DNA from: an uncultured Lachnospiraceae bacterium
Lineage (GTDB): Bacteria; Bacillota; Clostridia; Lachnospirales; Lachnospiraceae
Length of the DNA stretch: 64,000 nt
Assembly (NCBI GenBank): GCA_910584915.1
Contig: CAJUDM010000009.1
Span: forward strand, 91,290 to 155,289
Direction of reading: 5' to 3'
Shown: in pieces, positions 7,820 through 16,314 of the stretch
Layout: each line of letters starts with the position of its first letter
Position numbering within the stretch: position 1 is the first letter of the stretch
Position numbers and translations under genes: made by a program
Notes under the pieces: generated by a model
The model's input: the letters and a program-made list of their open reading frames with translations, nothing else
Database searches by the model: none
What the model was told of the DNA's origin: nothing

Positions 7820-8629
7820 ATGACACAGGATGAAAAGAGGCTGTATCTGATCAGGGAACTGTTGTCGGAGCGGCGGGAATACGGGGATAGAAATATCCCG
7901 GAAATCAATGTGGAGGCTATCAAAATACCGGACGATGCCGGAGCGCAGAGGCGGCTTCTCAGAAGCCTGATGAATATACGTCCGCCTTATCCGGCGGGAA
8001 AGGAATTTTTGAGGGTGCAGGATGAATATTTGAGCGAGGAAGTCAGGAGAAAAGGAATTGTGGAGAGCGATGCGCTCCCTGCGTCGGTTGCTGATCAGAG
8101 GCTCATTCTGTGGCGGGGGGATATCACCACGCTGAGGGTGGATGCCATCGTAAACGCGGCGAACAGCGCATTGAGGGGCTGCTTTGTGCCGTGTCACTCC
8201 TGCGTGGATAACATGATCCACAGTGTCAGCGGCATCCGGCTCCGCCTTGCCTGCGATGAGCTGATGAGGGAGCAGGGATATGATGAACCCACAGGGAGGG
8301 CGAAGATCACCCCCGCTTTTAATCTTCCGTGCCGTTATGTCCTGCATACGGTGGGACCGATCGTGCGCGGAGAACTCACGGAAAAGCATCGCAGGCAGCT
8401 TGCGGACTGTTACCGCTCCTGCCTGTCGCTTGCCGCCGGGAAGGGATTAAAGAGTATCGCTTTCTGCTGTATTTCCACCGGAGAGTTTCACTTTCCGTGT
8501 GAGGAGGCGGCGGATATTGCGGTGGGGACAGTTGCGGATCATCTGCGGGATGATGGGCGGATAGAAAGGGTGATATTTAATGTTTTCAAAAAGGAAGATT
8601 ACGACATTTACGAAAGGCTGCTCGGATAA
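7820..8629 (+). CDS. Zinc-type macrodomain ADP-ribosylhydrolase
   Basis: 269 residues. Residues about 1-90 form a helical leader. The macrodomain begins RLILWRGDITTLRVDAIVNAANSAL, followed by GCFVPCHSCVDNMIHSVSG, which carries the Cys/His set of the zinc-containing macrodomains that travel with class M sirtuins. Later motifs are ITPAFNLPCRYVLHTVGP and ISTGEFHFPCEEAA. The enzyme should remove ADP-ribose from protein. The sirtuin gene downstream overlaps it by 50 bases, so the two are translated together and probably form a write/erase pair. Confidence 0.9.
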   Translation: MTQDEKRLYLIRELLSERREYGDRNIPEINVEAIKIPDDAGAQRRLLRSLMNIRPPYPAGKEFLRVQDEYLSEEVRRKGIVESDALPASVADQRLILWRGDITTLRVDAIVNAANSALRGCFVPCHSCVDNMIHSVSGIRLRLACDELMREQGYDEPTGRAKITPAFNLPCRYVLHTVGPIVRGELTEKHRRQLADCYRSCLSLAAGKGLKSIAFCCISTGEFHFPCEEAADIAVGTVADHLRDDGRIERVIFNVFKKEDYDIYERLLG

Positions 8630-9503
8630 GGTGCGGCGTCTGGGAGAATACCTGCGGGATGCGGACGCCGTCATAGTGGGAGCGGGGGCGGGGCTTTCCG
8701 CTTCCGCGGGGTTTACCTATACGGGAGAGCGGTTTGAGAGATATTTTCATGATTTCGCGGGAAAATACCATTTCAGAGATATGTACTCGGGCGGATTCTA
8801 TCCCTATGATACGCCGGGGGAGTTTTGGGCTTTCTGGAGCAGGTATATTTATAGTAACAGGTATATGGACGCGCCGAAGCCGGTCTACAACAAACTGTAC
8901 GATCTGGTGAAAGACAAAGATTATTTTGTCCTGACGACGAATGTGGACCACTGTTTTCAGAAGGCAGGGTTTGATAAGCGCCGCCTGTTCTATACCCAGG
9001 GCGATTACGGGCTGTTTCAGTGCAGTGTGCCCTGTCATCAGAAAACCTATGACAATGAGGCTGTCGTCCGGGAGATGGTGAGGGCGCAGGGGTATGTGGC
9101 AGGAGGGGATGGCGGACTGATCGTGCCGGACGGCGGGATTCCCGGAATGACGGTGCCCGGGGAGCTTGTTCCGCACTGTCCTGTCTGCGGTGCGCCGATG
9201 AGTATGAACCTGCGTGCGGATGGCACTTTTGTGCAGGATGAAGGGTGGTATGCGGCGAGCGGGAGATACTCGGATTTTATCCGCAGGCATCGGAGAGATA
9301 AGGTATTGTTTCTGGAGCTGGGGGTTGGAGGGAACACCCCCGGGATCATCAAGTATCCTTTCTGGCGGATGACGGCGGAGAATCCAAAAGCCGTGTATGC
9401 CTGTATTAATGATGGGGAGGCGGTCTGTCCGGGGGAGATCGAGGGGCAGTCGGTCTGTATTGACGGGGATATTGGGGAAGCCTTATTACAACTGATCAGA
9501 TAA
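8580..9503 (+). CDS. Class M sirtuin (SirTM), protein ADP-ribosyltransferase
   Basis: 307 residues. Sirtuin fold motifs: VIVGAGAGLSASAGFTY (NAD loop), TTNVDHCFQKAGFD with the usual TxNxDxxxxxAG core, and a zinc knuckle from CSVPC and CPVCG, then LELGVGGNTPGIIKYPFW. SirTM enzymes of Staphylococcus and Streptococcus ADP-ribosylate a lipoylated GcvH-like carrier encoded beside them. Neither that carrier nor the lipoate ligase is present here, so the target may differ. The ATG at 8580 lies inside the macrodomain gene with GAAAGGG upstream; a GTG at 8631 right after its stop is an alternative start. Confidence 0.88.
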   Translation: MFSKRKITTFTKGCSDKVRRLGEYLRDADAVIVGAGAGLSASAGFTYTGERFERYFHDFAGKYHFRDMYSGGFYPYDTPGEFWAFWSRYIYSNRYMDAPKPVYNKLYDLVKDKDYFVLTTNVDHCFQKAGFDKRRLFYTQGDYGLFQCSVPCHQKTYDNEAVVREMVRAQGYVAGGDGGLIVPDGGIPGMTVPGELVPHCPVCGAPMSMNLRADGTFVQDEGWYAASGRYSDFIRRHRRDKVLFLELGVGGNTPGIIKYPFWRMTAENPKAVYACINDGEAVCPGEIEGQSVCIDGDIGEALLQLIR

Positions 9504-9673
9504 GCAGATAGTAAAGGGAACACAACTCGTCAGAGAATCACAGAGGAAATGAGAAATAATCCTGATATTTCCCATCACACGCCCGCATCACATAGGATTG
9601 TATAAGTGCACATAAAATAGGAATGGCATCTTGAAAGAAGATTCCGACTATAGTAGAATGAGATCACTTAAAA

Positions 9674-9802
9674 ATGTATAGCTGCACAATTGCACTGGAC
9701 GGCATTGAAAATGAAGAATTAAGAAATCCCAAAACATGTTATCAGCATGTGAAAGCCGCCATAAAGGACAATGAGAGCTATTATCTGTTCTTAGCGGAAT
9801 AG
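9674..9802 (+). CDS. Possible 42-residue ORF in a 418-bp gap
   Basis: The stretch 9504-9921 has no convincing gene. A short frame from ATG 9674 to TAG 9802 begins MYSCTIALDGIENEELRNPK. It has no strong ribosome site and no recognised family, and may be a decayed fragment. A GTAGAATGAG sequence nearby could be part of a promoter. Nothing else in the gap could be named. Confidence 0.25.
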   Translation: MYSCTIALDGIENEELRNPKTCYQHVKAAIKDNESYYLFLAE

Positions 9803-9921
9803 CAAAACCCTGGAGAAATGAAGAGGGTGAGATACGAAATTTTCAGAGCGTACACAGGAGCGCAGATTTTTGCACGTGAGTTCTTTTATAGAGAAGTATC
9901 TGTAACAGGTGCAGGAGAGGT

Positions 9922-10959
9922 ATGAGCAGGATGAAAAAGCGAATACTACAGATTTTGGCGGTGCTTATGGCTTTTTTGCTGTTATACGGCGGTATCCGGC
10001 AGTATGGCGGGTATATTCAAAACACATCCTGTACCAGGGAAATCTTTGCGATGGATACCGTGATGAGCTTTACAGCTTACGGAAAAAATGCGGAAGCCGC
10101 CGTGGAAACCGCCGTGCAGGAAGTGAAACGGCTGGATCGCCTTCTTTCGACGGGGGATAGATCCAGTGAGGTATATCAATTAAATGAAACGGGAGCCGCC
10201 GCCGTATCGGAGGATACGAGGGCGCTTCTGGAGAGAGGCATGGAAATTTATGAGGATACGGAAGGAGCCTTTGACTTTACGGTCTATCCGCTGATGTGTC
10301 TGTGGGGATTTCCGACGAAGGAGTGCCATGTGCCGACGAAGGAGGAGCTGCGGGAGGTGCTCCCCCTGGTGGATGCGTCAAAAGTCAGGATGGAGGGAGA
10401 CAGGGTATTTCTCGGGGAGGGACAGCAGGTGGATTTCGGCGGCATCGCGAAGGGGTATGCTTCCGCCCGGGTGATGGAAGTTTACCGGGAGTATGGCATT
10501 ACCTCCGGTATGGTTTCTCTGGGAGGAAATGTGCAGGTTCTGGGGGAAAAGCCAGACGGTTCGGCATGGAGGATCGGGATCAGAGACCCGGAAGGAGAAC
10601 AGGGAGAGATCGCCGCCACTCTGGAAGCGGAGGATTGCGCCGTGGTGACTTCGGGCGGTTATGAGCGGTATTTTGAGGAGGATGGAAATACCTATATCCA
10701 TATTCTGAACCCTGCGACAGGGTATCCGGCGGCGGGTGACCTTGTTTCCGTGACGGTCGTGTCGAGGGACGGAACCCTGGCGGATGCGCTGTCCACGTCC
10801 CTCTATATCATGGGCTTTGAGGAGGCGGTTACTTACTGGAAGGATGCCGGGGACGTATTTGAGATGATCCTGATCACGGATGCGGGGGAGATTTATGCGA
10901 CGGAAGGCATCTTTGGCAAGATCAGGACGGAGGGGAAAGTGGAGAAGATAAATAGATGA
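9922..10959 (+). CDS. apbE: FAD:protein FMN transferase (ApbE)
   Basis: 345 residues. ApbE attaches FMN covalently to threonine in exported flavoproteins, using FAD and Mg. Motifs: MDTVMSFTAYG, a middle region DFTVYPLMCLWGFP, DFGGIAKGYASARV, MVSLGGNVQVLG, VVTSGGYERYFEEDG-type sequence and DALSTSLYIMGFEEA. The N-terminus has one membrane span (about residues 9-28). No lipobox fits well, so it is probably anchored by the uncleaved span. The neighbours do not encode its usual Rnf or NqrC targets. Confidence 0.93.
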   Translation: MSRMKKRILQILAVLMAFLLLYGGIRQYGGYIQNTSCTREIFAMDTVMSFTAYGKNAEAAVETAVQEVKRLDRLLSTGDRSSEVYQLNETGAAAVSEDTRALLERGMEIYEDTEGAFDFTVYPLMCLWGFPTKECHVPTKEELREVLPLVDASKVRMEGDRVFLGEGQQVDFGGIAKGYASARVMEVYREYGITSGMVSLGGNVQVLGEKPDGSAWRIGIRDPEGEQGEIAATLEAEDCAVVTSGGYERYFEEDGNTYIHILNPATGYPAAGDLVSVTVVSRDGTLADALSTSLYIMGFEEAVTYWKDAGDVFEMILITDAGEIYATEGIFGKIRTEGKVEKINR

Positions 10960-11094
10960 CAGCAATGTCATTTAGCTGATGATACCGGACGCCGGGAATA
11001 AAAGAGTTATAAAAAGTTGATGGGCGTGACAAAATAATAGTTGATACAAAAAATGGAAATAGTCAAAAGTTTTTGTAGAGTAATACAAAAAATA

Positions 11095-11123
11095 TTGATA
11101 ATTTTTATTTTTTTGCATATAAT
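11095..11123 (+). promoter_or_regulatory. Promoter before the AAA/DUF4143 gene
   Basis: TTGATA (11095-11100), exactly 17 bases, TATAAT (11118-11123) in an AT-rich intergenic stretch. Confidence 0.75.
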
Positions 11124-11243
11124 AAGGTGAGATATAAAATCAAAATTGAAAATATGTGAAAAAAGCTGAATAAGCGTGCTGGCATTCCGATTTTTTCATT
11201 GCCGGCGGGAGTAGGGATGAAAAAAGAAGAGGAAATCATTATC

Positions 11244-12455
11244 ATGGAAGTTATGCGGCAGGAATATTTCCAGAGACTGCTTGCCTGGAAAGACAAAAAG
11301 ATCATAAAAGTAATCACCGGAGTCCGCAGATGTGGTAAGTCCACTCTGCTGAAAATGTTCCGGGACTACCTGTTGGAACAGGGGGTGGGCAGAGAGCAGA
11401 TCATTCATATCAATTTTGAGGAATATGAGTATGAGGAGCTTCTGAAGCCCAAAGCACTGTATCAGTATATCAGGGAAAGGATCATACCGGACAGGATGAT
11501 GTACCTGATCCTGGATGAAGTGCAGAATGTAGAGGACTTTCAGAAAGTGACGGACAGCTTTTATGTAAAGGAAAATATGGATATCTATCTGACCGGTTCC
11601 AATTCCCATATGCTGTCCGGCGAGCTTGCCACTCTGCTGACAGGAAGGTATATACAGATAGAGATGCTGCCTTTTTCTTTCGCTGAGTATGTACAGATGA
11701 GGGGAATGGAGAAGGGGGCGGAGAGAGCTTATCAGGAATATATTGAAAGCAGTTCTTTTCCGTTTGCATCCACTCTTTTGATGGAGCGGAAACAGGTGCG
11801 GGAATATCTGAAAAGCATCTATGATACGATTATCCTGAAAGATGTGGTCAGCAGAAAAAGGATCACAGATACCATGATGTTGGAGAGCGTGGCGCGGTTT
11901 ATCGCGGACAACATCGGCAGCCCGCTCTCCACAAAGAAGATCAGTGATACGATGACTTCAAACGGCAGAAGTATCAATGTGAGAACGGTGGAATCCTACC
12001 TGGCGGCATTTATGGAGTCCTATATTATATATCAGGCAAAGCGGTATGAAGTAAAAGGAAAGCAGTACCTGAAAACGCTGGAGAAATACTATATGGTAGA
12101 TATCGGACTCCGCAATACCATGCTGGGAAGCACGGGGCAGGCGGATACAGGGCATATTCTGGAAAATGTGATCTATCTGGAACTGATCCGCCGCGGATAC
12201 AGGGTGTATGTGGGCAAAGTGGATAACCTGGAAGTGGATTTTGTGGCGATGGATGAGAGCGGTTTAAGGTATATTCAGGCGGCGGCGACGGTGCGGGAGA
12301 TCGGGACATTGGAGAGGGAGTTGAAACCTTTGCGGAAAATAGCGGACAATTATCCGAAGTGCATTATGACACTGGATGTAGATCCGCCCGCCGACTATGA
12401 GGGTATCCGGCGGTTTAACGCGCTGGACTATCTGCTTGGAAAAATAGATTTTTAA
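11244..12455 (+). CDS. AAA-type ATPase with DUF4143 C-terminal domain
   Basis: About 403 residues. The N-terminal P-loop domain has Walker A GVRRCGKSTLL and Walker B LILDEVQNVEDF, then YLTGSNSHMLSGELATLLTGRY, the signature of the AAA_14 group. The C-terminal half (from about residue 200) is DUF4143, including ENVIYLELIRRGYRVYVGKVDNLEVDFV, a nuclease-like fold of unknown activity. Family members are common, often multi-copy genes in gut Clostridia with no proven role. The start at 11244 fits the usual family N-terminus; in-frame starts at 11217 and 11199 are possible. It has its own promoter and stands alone. Confidence 0.85.
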   Translation: MEVMRQEYFQRLLAWKDKKIIKVITGVRRCGKSTLLKMFRDYLLEQGVGREQIIHINFEEYEYEELLKPKALYQYIRERIIPDRMMYLILDEVQNVEDFQKVTDSFYVKENMDIYLTGSNSHMLSGELATLLTGRYIQIEMLPFSFAEYVQMRGMEKGAERAYQEYIESSSFPFASTLLMERKQVREYLKSIYDTIILKDVVSRKRITDTMMLESVARFIADNIGSPLSTKKISDTMTSNGRSINVRTVESYLAAFMESYIIYQAKRYEVKGKQYLKTLEKYYMVDIGLRNTMLGSTGQADTGHILENVIYLELIRRGYRVYVGKVDNLEVDFVAMDESGLRYIQAAATVREIGTLERELKPLRKIADNYPKCIMTLDVDPPADYEGIRRFNALDYLLGKIDF

Positions 12456-12467
12456 CGCCTGTTTTCC

Positions 12468-12497
12468 TTGACAAAGCCCCCGGGAAGAACCTACAAT
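12468..12497 (+). promoter_or_regulatory. Promoter before trpB2
   Basis: TTGACA (12468-12473), 18 bases, TACAAT (12492-12497), about 100 bases before the TrpB2 start. Confidence 0.65.
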
Positions 12498-12599
12498 GAA
12501 AAACGATGATGAAGAAAAAGAGAAGCGCAGCTGACATATATATTTATATGCGGATGTCGAGGGCATCCGGTGAAAGAGTGCGCAGAAAAGGAGAACAAC

Positions 12600-13982
12600 A
12601 TGGCAAACGAGAAAATTCCCTACAAAATTTATCTCTCGGAGGAGGAGATGCCGAGAGACTGGTATAATGTGCGGGCAGATATGAAGAATAAACCGGCGCC
12701 GCTGTTAAACCCCGGGACCGGCGAGCCCATGGGCTTTGAGGATCTTCGCCCCGTGTTCTGTGACGAACTGATCAGACAGGAACTGGACGATACGACAAAG
12801 AATATCCCGATCCCGCAGGAGATCAGGGACTTTTACAAGATGTACCGCCCCTCACCGCTGGTGCGGGCCTACTGTCTGGAGGAGAAGCTGCAGACGCCGG
12901 CGAAGATCTACTATAAGTTTGAGGGCAACAACACGTCCGGCTCCCATAAGCTGAACAGCGCCATCGCCCAGGCTTACTATGCAAAGAAACAGGGCTTAAA
13001 GGGCGTGACCACGGAGACCGGCGCGGGCCAGTGGGGGACGGCGCTCTCCATGGCTTGCGCGTACCTGGATCTGGACTGCAAGGTATATATGGTGAAGGTA
13101 AGCTATGAGCAGAAGCCCTTCCGCCGCGAGGTGATGCGCACTTACGGCGCGTCCGTGACGCCGTCCCCGTCGATGGAGACCGAGATCGGCAAGAAGATCC
13201 TCGCCGAGCATCCGGGCACGACCGGCTCTCTGGGCTGCGCGATCTCCGAGGCTGTGGAGAAGGCGACGGGTACGCCGGGTTACCGCTATGTGCTGGGCAG
13301 CGTGCTGAATCAGGTGCTTCTGCACCAGTCTGTGATCGGCCTCGAGGCAAAGGCTGCGATGGATAAATACGGCATCGTGCCGGATGTGATCATCGGCTGC
13401 GCGGGCGGCGGGAGCAATCTGGGCGGCCTGATCTCTCCGTTCATGGGAGAAAAGCTCAGAGGGGAGCGGGATTACCGCATTATCGCTGTGGAGCCGGCAT
13501 CCTGCCCGAGCTTCACAAGAGGGCGTTTCGCCTACGATTTCTGCGATACCGGTATGGTCTGCCCTCTGGCGAAGATGTATACGCTGGGCAGCGGCTTCAT
13601 TCCCTCCGCCAACCATGCGGGCGGTCTGCGCTACCACGGCATGAGCAGCACCCTGTCTCAGCTTTACCATGACGGCTATATGGAAGCGACATCCGTGGAG
13701 CAGACCCGCGTCTTCGAGGCGGCGGAGCAGTTCGCGAGGGTGGAGGGCATCCTGCCTGCGCCCGAGAGCAGCCATGCGATCCGCGTTGCGATCGACGAGG
13801 CGCTGAAATGCAAAGAGACAGGCGAGGAGAAGACGATCCTCTTCGGGCTGACCGGCACGGGTTATTTCGATATGGTAGCTTACGAGAAGTTCCACAACGG
13901 GGAGATGACAGATTATATTCCTACAGATGCGGAACTGGAGGAGAGTTTTGCGCATCTGCCGAAGGTGCCGGGACAGGAGTAG
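12600..13982 (+). CDS. trpB2: TrpB2-type tryptophan synthase beta-like enzyme
   Basis: 460 residues from the ATG at 12600, preceded by AAAAGGAG. Length and sequence fit the TrpB2 branch, which is longer than TrpB1 and lacks the contacts for TrpA. Motifs: RPSPLVRA, the PLP lysine in NNTSGSHKLNSA, ETGAGQWGTALS, GCAGGGSNLGGL and ESSHAIRVA. TrpB2 makes tryptophan from indole and serine and may salvage indole. No trpA or other trp gene is nearby, which fits a stand-alone salvage role. Base composition is more GC-rich at third positions than in its neighbours, suggesting high expression. Confidence 0.92.
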   Translation: MANEKIPYKIYLSEEEMPRDWYNVRADMKNKPAPLLNPGTGEPMGFEDLRPVFCDELIRQELDDTTKNIPIPQEIRDFYKMYRPSPLVRAYCLEEKLQTPAKIYYKFEGNNTSGSHKLNSAIAQAYYAKKQGLKGVTTETGAGQWGTALSMACAYLDLDCKVYMVKVSYEQKPFRREVMRTYGASVTPSPSMETEIGKKILAEHPGTTGSLGCAISEAVEKATGTPGYRYVLGSVLNQVLLHQSVIGLEAKAAMDKYGIVPDVIIGCAGGGSNLGGLISPFMGEKLRGERDYRIIAVEPASCPSFTRGRFAYDFCDTGMVCPLAKMYTLGSGFIPSANHAGGLRYHGMSSTLSQLYHDGYMEATSVEQTRVFEAAEQFARVEGILPAPESSHAIRVAIDEALKCKETGEEKTILFGLTGTGYFDMVAYEKFHNGEMTDYIPTDAELEESFAHLPKVPGQE

Positions 13983-14176
13983 GATAGCGGATCACACAAC
14001 GGGAACAGGTAAACGCCTGGCTCTAGAGGCAAACGTTTGGTGAGAGCGGACAGGAATACGCGGTGCGGACGGTATCCGTATCCGGCAGAAATTGGATAAT
14101 GGAAAATTTGATCTCGCGGGCAGCGAACGAAAGCCGGGACGGTCTGGCATTGGCTCGCTGCCTTCGCGGAAAAGAG

Positions 14177-14231
14177 GATCACTTTGAGACGGTTTAAGTA
14201 TATGGAGAACTGTTTCAAAGTGATTTTTTAT
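14177..14231 (+). terminator. Rho-independent terminator
   Basis: GATCACTTTGAGACGGTTT pairs with AACTGTTTCAAAGTGAT (14208-14224), followed by TTTTTTA. It ends the trpB2 transcript. The outer arm ATCACTTTGA is the same as in the terminator at 23727. Confidence 0.85.
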
Positions 14232-14236
14232 TTCAT

Positions 14237-14258
14237 AGGAAACTGCGTCCTGTAAAAC
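14237..14258. repeat. Dispersed hairpin repeat, copy 1
   Basis: AGGA-AACTGCG-TCCTGTAAAAC. The right arm TCCTGTAAAAC is intact while the left arm is degenerate. A second copy at 39525 has the opposite state, so together they give a consensus GTTTTACAGGA-AACTGCG-TCCTGTAAAAC. Confidence 0.5.
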
Positions 14259-14293
14259 AAAAATGATCATTCAACTTTGGAGGATGTGAGATA

Positions 14294-14348
14294 TTGACAG
14301 TCTTAAACAGAAACAAAACAAATCGACACGACTACAACAATATAGTAC
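14294..14348 (+). promoter_or_regulatory. blaI promoter region with BlaI-like site
   Basis: TTGACA at 14294-14299 has a weak -10 near 14317. The sequence ACTACAACAATATAGTAC (14331-14348) resembles the strong BlaI box at 16212-16231 (ACTAC...TAGTAC half-sites), consistent with autoregulation of the repressor gene that follows. Confidence 0.6.
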
Positions 14349-14376
14349 AATGAAAAAAACAGAATGGAGGATGCAT

Positions 14377-14736
14377 ATGATTACTTTGAGCCCGACGGAA
14401 AGAGATATCATGGAAGTGTTGTGGGAATCGGAGGGGATGACTAACAACGAGATCATCCTGTGTTTTAAGGAGCGCGGGAAGGAATGGAAAAGACAGACGA
14501 CGAGCACTTTTCTGACCCGCCTGATGCAGAAGGGGCTTTTGAAAAAGGAGGGCCACAGATATATAGCGGGTTATACGAAGAAGGAATTTGAGAGGCTGCA
14601 GACAAAGGAAATTCTTGACAGCATGTACGGCGGTTCTTTAAAAAACTTTATTGCGGCGTTGAATGGAGGCAGACAGATAACGGAGAAGGAAGCGGAGGAG
14701 CTGGAGAGGCTTGCCGGTCTGAGGGAAGAGGAATGA
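14377..14736 (+). CDS. blaI: BlaI/MecI-family transcriptional repressor
   Basis: 119 residues from the ATG at 14377, with GGAGG seven bases upstream. The winged-helix domain is clear: LSPTERDIMEVLWESEGMTNNEIILCF, then RQTTSTFLTRLMQKGLL and a wing GHRYIAGYTKKE. The C-terminal helices serve dimerisation and carry the cleavage region in BlaI. Proteins of this family bind TACTAC...GTAGTA sites as dimers and are inactivated by a BlaR1-type protease. That partner is encoded immediately downstream with a 4-base overlap, and matching sites occur before this gene and before the secreted protein at 16315. Confidence 0.9.
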   Translation: MITLSPTERDIMEVLWESEGMTNNEIILCFKERGKEWKRQTTSTFLTRLMQKGLLKKEGHRYIAGYTKKEFERLQTKEILDSMYGGSLKNFIAALNGGRQITEKEAEELERLAGLREEE

Positions 14737-16073
14737 AAATGGTGATCCTGCTGTCCCTGTCGGGAAGCGCGGCCCTCTTGTCAGGCATTCTTATTTTAAA
14801 GATCACAGGTCGGTTAACCTCTGTCAGATGGCAGGATATGTGGGCGAAAATAACGCTTGCTTTCTATCTGATATCCGGTTTTCTGGTAATCGGTATAAAG
14901 CGCATAATAAAAAAGCTGCATATCCTGGAGAAAGCGGATGAGGAAAACTATATTTTTTTATCGCACAAAGCTGCCGGTATTCTGAAATATGATGCAGGGA
15001 TCAGGATGAACAGGATCTTTATCCTGTATATCATGGTGACGTTTGCCGCCGTGCTGATCATGTTGGTCTTATTCATAAGAAAGCTGTGTGAATACTGGAA
15101 GATAGAAGGGATGGTCGCGACGGGGAATGCTTTTAAGAAGGCGGATATTCTGGATGCGGAGATAGACAGATTAAAGAGCATGATCGGTTTAAAGAGGAAG
15201 GTTCAGGTTTTTCTGACAGATATGTCGGCAGGTGCGTTTACAGCAGGATATTTTCGCCCGGTCATCGTACTTCAGGATGAGCCGGTGCCGGAAAAGAGGG
15301 AAGTTATATTATTGCATGAGCTGTGTCATATCAAGAGAAGGGACAGCCTGTTCAGGTTGATGGCGATGGCGGCGGTCTGCGTACACTGGTTTAATCCATT
15401 GGTATATTTTCTGCCGGAGATGCTTAACAGAAGCAGCGAGTTGAGCTGTGATGAGATGGTGATACGCCATTTATCGCCGGAGCAGAAGAAGATATATATA
15501 CAGGAGATCATTTCGCAGTCGAGGGCGGTACAGAAAAGAGAAAGTATGCCTGTGAGGCTTGGCGGAAATGGAAATTTAACGAGGGAAAGGGTGATAAATA
15601 TGATGAACGAAAACAAAAACAATAGTGGAGTTTCGAAGTGCCTGATGGTGGTCTTTACGGTTATCATGCTGGCTGTTTCTTCTCTGCCGGTCTGTGCGTA
15701 TGAGGGGGTGACGGTTTTTGAGATTGACGGCGACGAAGAGCTAAACCGTCAACAGGGGGTAAATATTTCTGACGGTGATTACCTGTTTACTACTGACGGC
15801 AGCATTTTATTTGATGCAGGCCCCATGGAGATTAGGTTTGATCAACAGTTTATCGATGAGGAGGGTAATATTTATGAGGTTGATCTGAATGAAGGTGGGC
15901 GCGCAAGCTGTACACATCCGACATTGGTTTCAGGTACATATCAAGATCATGTAAGGAATAGCAGTGGAGGGTGTGTGATTAAAATATATGCCGCAGATCG
16001 TTGTAAAGATTGTGGAAAAGTGTTTACAGGGAATTTGATATCTGAAAATAAATTTCCAGTATGTATTCATTGA
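14733..16073 (+). CDS. BlaR1-like M56 membrane metallopeptidase
   Basis: 446 residues. Several N-terminal membrane spans (about residues 3-25, 35-55, 95-115), then the zinc protease loop with HELCHIKRRD and downstream SCDEMVIRHL, and a further span near residue 300. BlaR1 senses beta-lactam with a C-terminal penicillin-binding domain; here that domain is absent. Instead there is a short outside region ending in CTHP...GGCVIKIYAADRCKDCGKVF...CIH, a possible metal-binding or disulfide module. The ligand is therefore unknown. On sensing, it should cleave the BlaI-type repressor it overlaps. Confidence 0.88.
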   Translation: MKMVILLSLSGSAALLSGILILKITGRLTSVRWQDMWAKITLAFYLISGFLVIGIKRIIKKLHILEKADEENYIFLSHKAAGILKYDAGIRMNRIFILYIMVTFAAVLIMLVLFIRKLCEYWKIEGMVATGNAFKKADILDAEIDRLKSMIGLKRKVQVFLTDMSAGAFTAGYFRPVIVLQDEPVPEKREVILLHELCHIKRRDSLFRLMAMAAVCVHWFNPLVYFLPEMLNRSSELSCDEMVIRHLSPEQKKIYIQEIISQSRAVQKRESMPVRLGGNGNLTRERVINMMNENKNNSGVSKCLMVVFTVIMLAVSSLPVCAYEGVTVFEIDGDEELNRQQGVNISDGDYLFTTDGSILFDAGPMEIRFDQQFIDEEGNIYEVDLNEGGRASCTHPTLVSGTYQDHVRNSSGGCVIKIYAADRCKDCGKVFTGNLISENKFPVCIH

Positions 16074-16176
16074 TTGATTAATGTATAAGTTGAAAAGGGA
16101 GTTATTGGCATTTTGAGATAGAAATGTATGTTATTTTTCATTGTTTTTCACTTTTTCAGGAAAAGTTCATTTTATC

Positions 16177-16231
16177 TTGACAGAACAGGCTGTGTGCGGT
16201 AAAATAAAAATGTACTACGTATATGTAGTAC
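16177..16231 (+). promoter_or_regulatory. Promoter with near-perfect BlaI box
   Basis: TTGACA (16177-16182), 17 bases, TAAAAT (16200-16205), then GTACTACGTATATGTAGTAC (16212-16231) at the start point. The 20-base site has perfect 7-base arms and is the classic BlaI/MecI operator pattern. The gene at 16315 is thus the likely target of the BlaI/BlaR1-like pair. Confidence 0.88.
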
Positions 16232-16314
16232 AACAGAAAACGGTCGTTTAGTAAGAGAAACAGTATTTTGAAAGGACAGTGAATTTTTCAAAAGAAAAAG
16301 GAGAAAAGAAATCA

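Noticed and set aside
6977..8389. 470-codon minus-strand frame
   Set aside because: Opposite ywnB-like and macrodomain genes, and would run through the clear ywnB promoter. Shadow.
14733..16073. Beta-lactam resistance sensor BlaR1
   Set aside because: The penicillin-binding sensor domain is absent; only the M56 protease part is shared.
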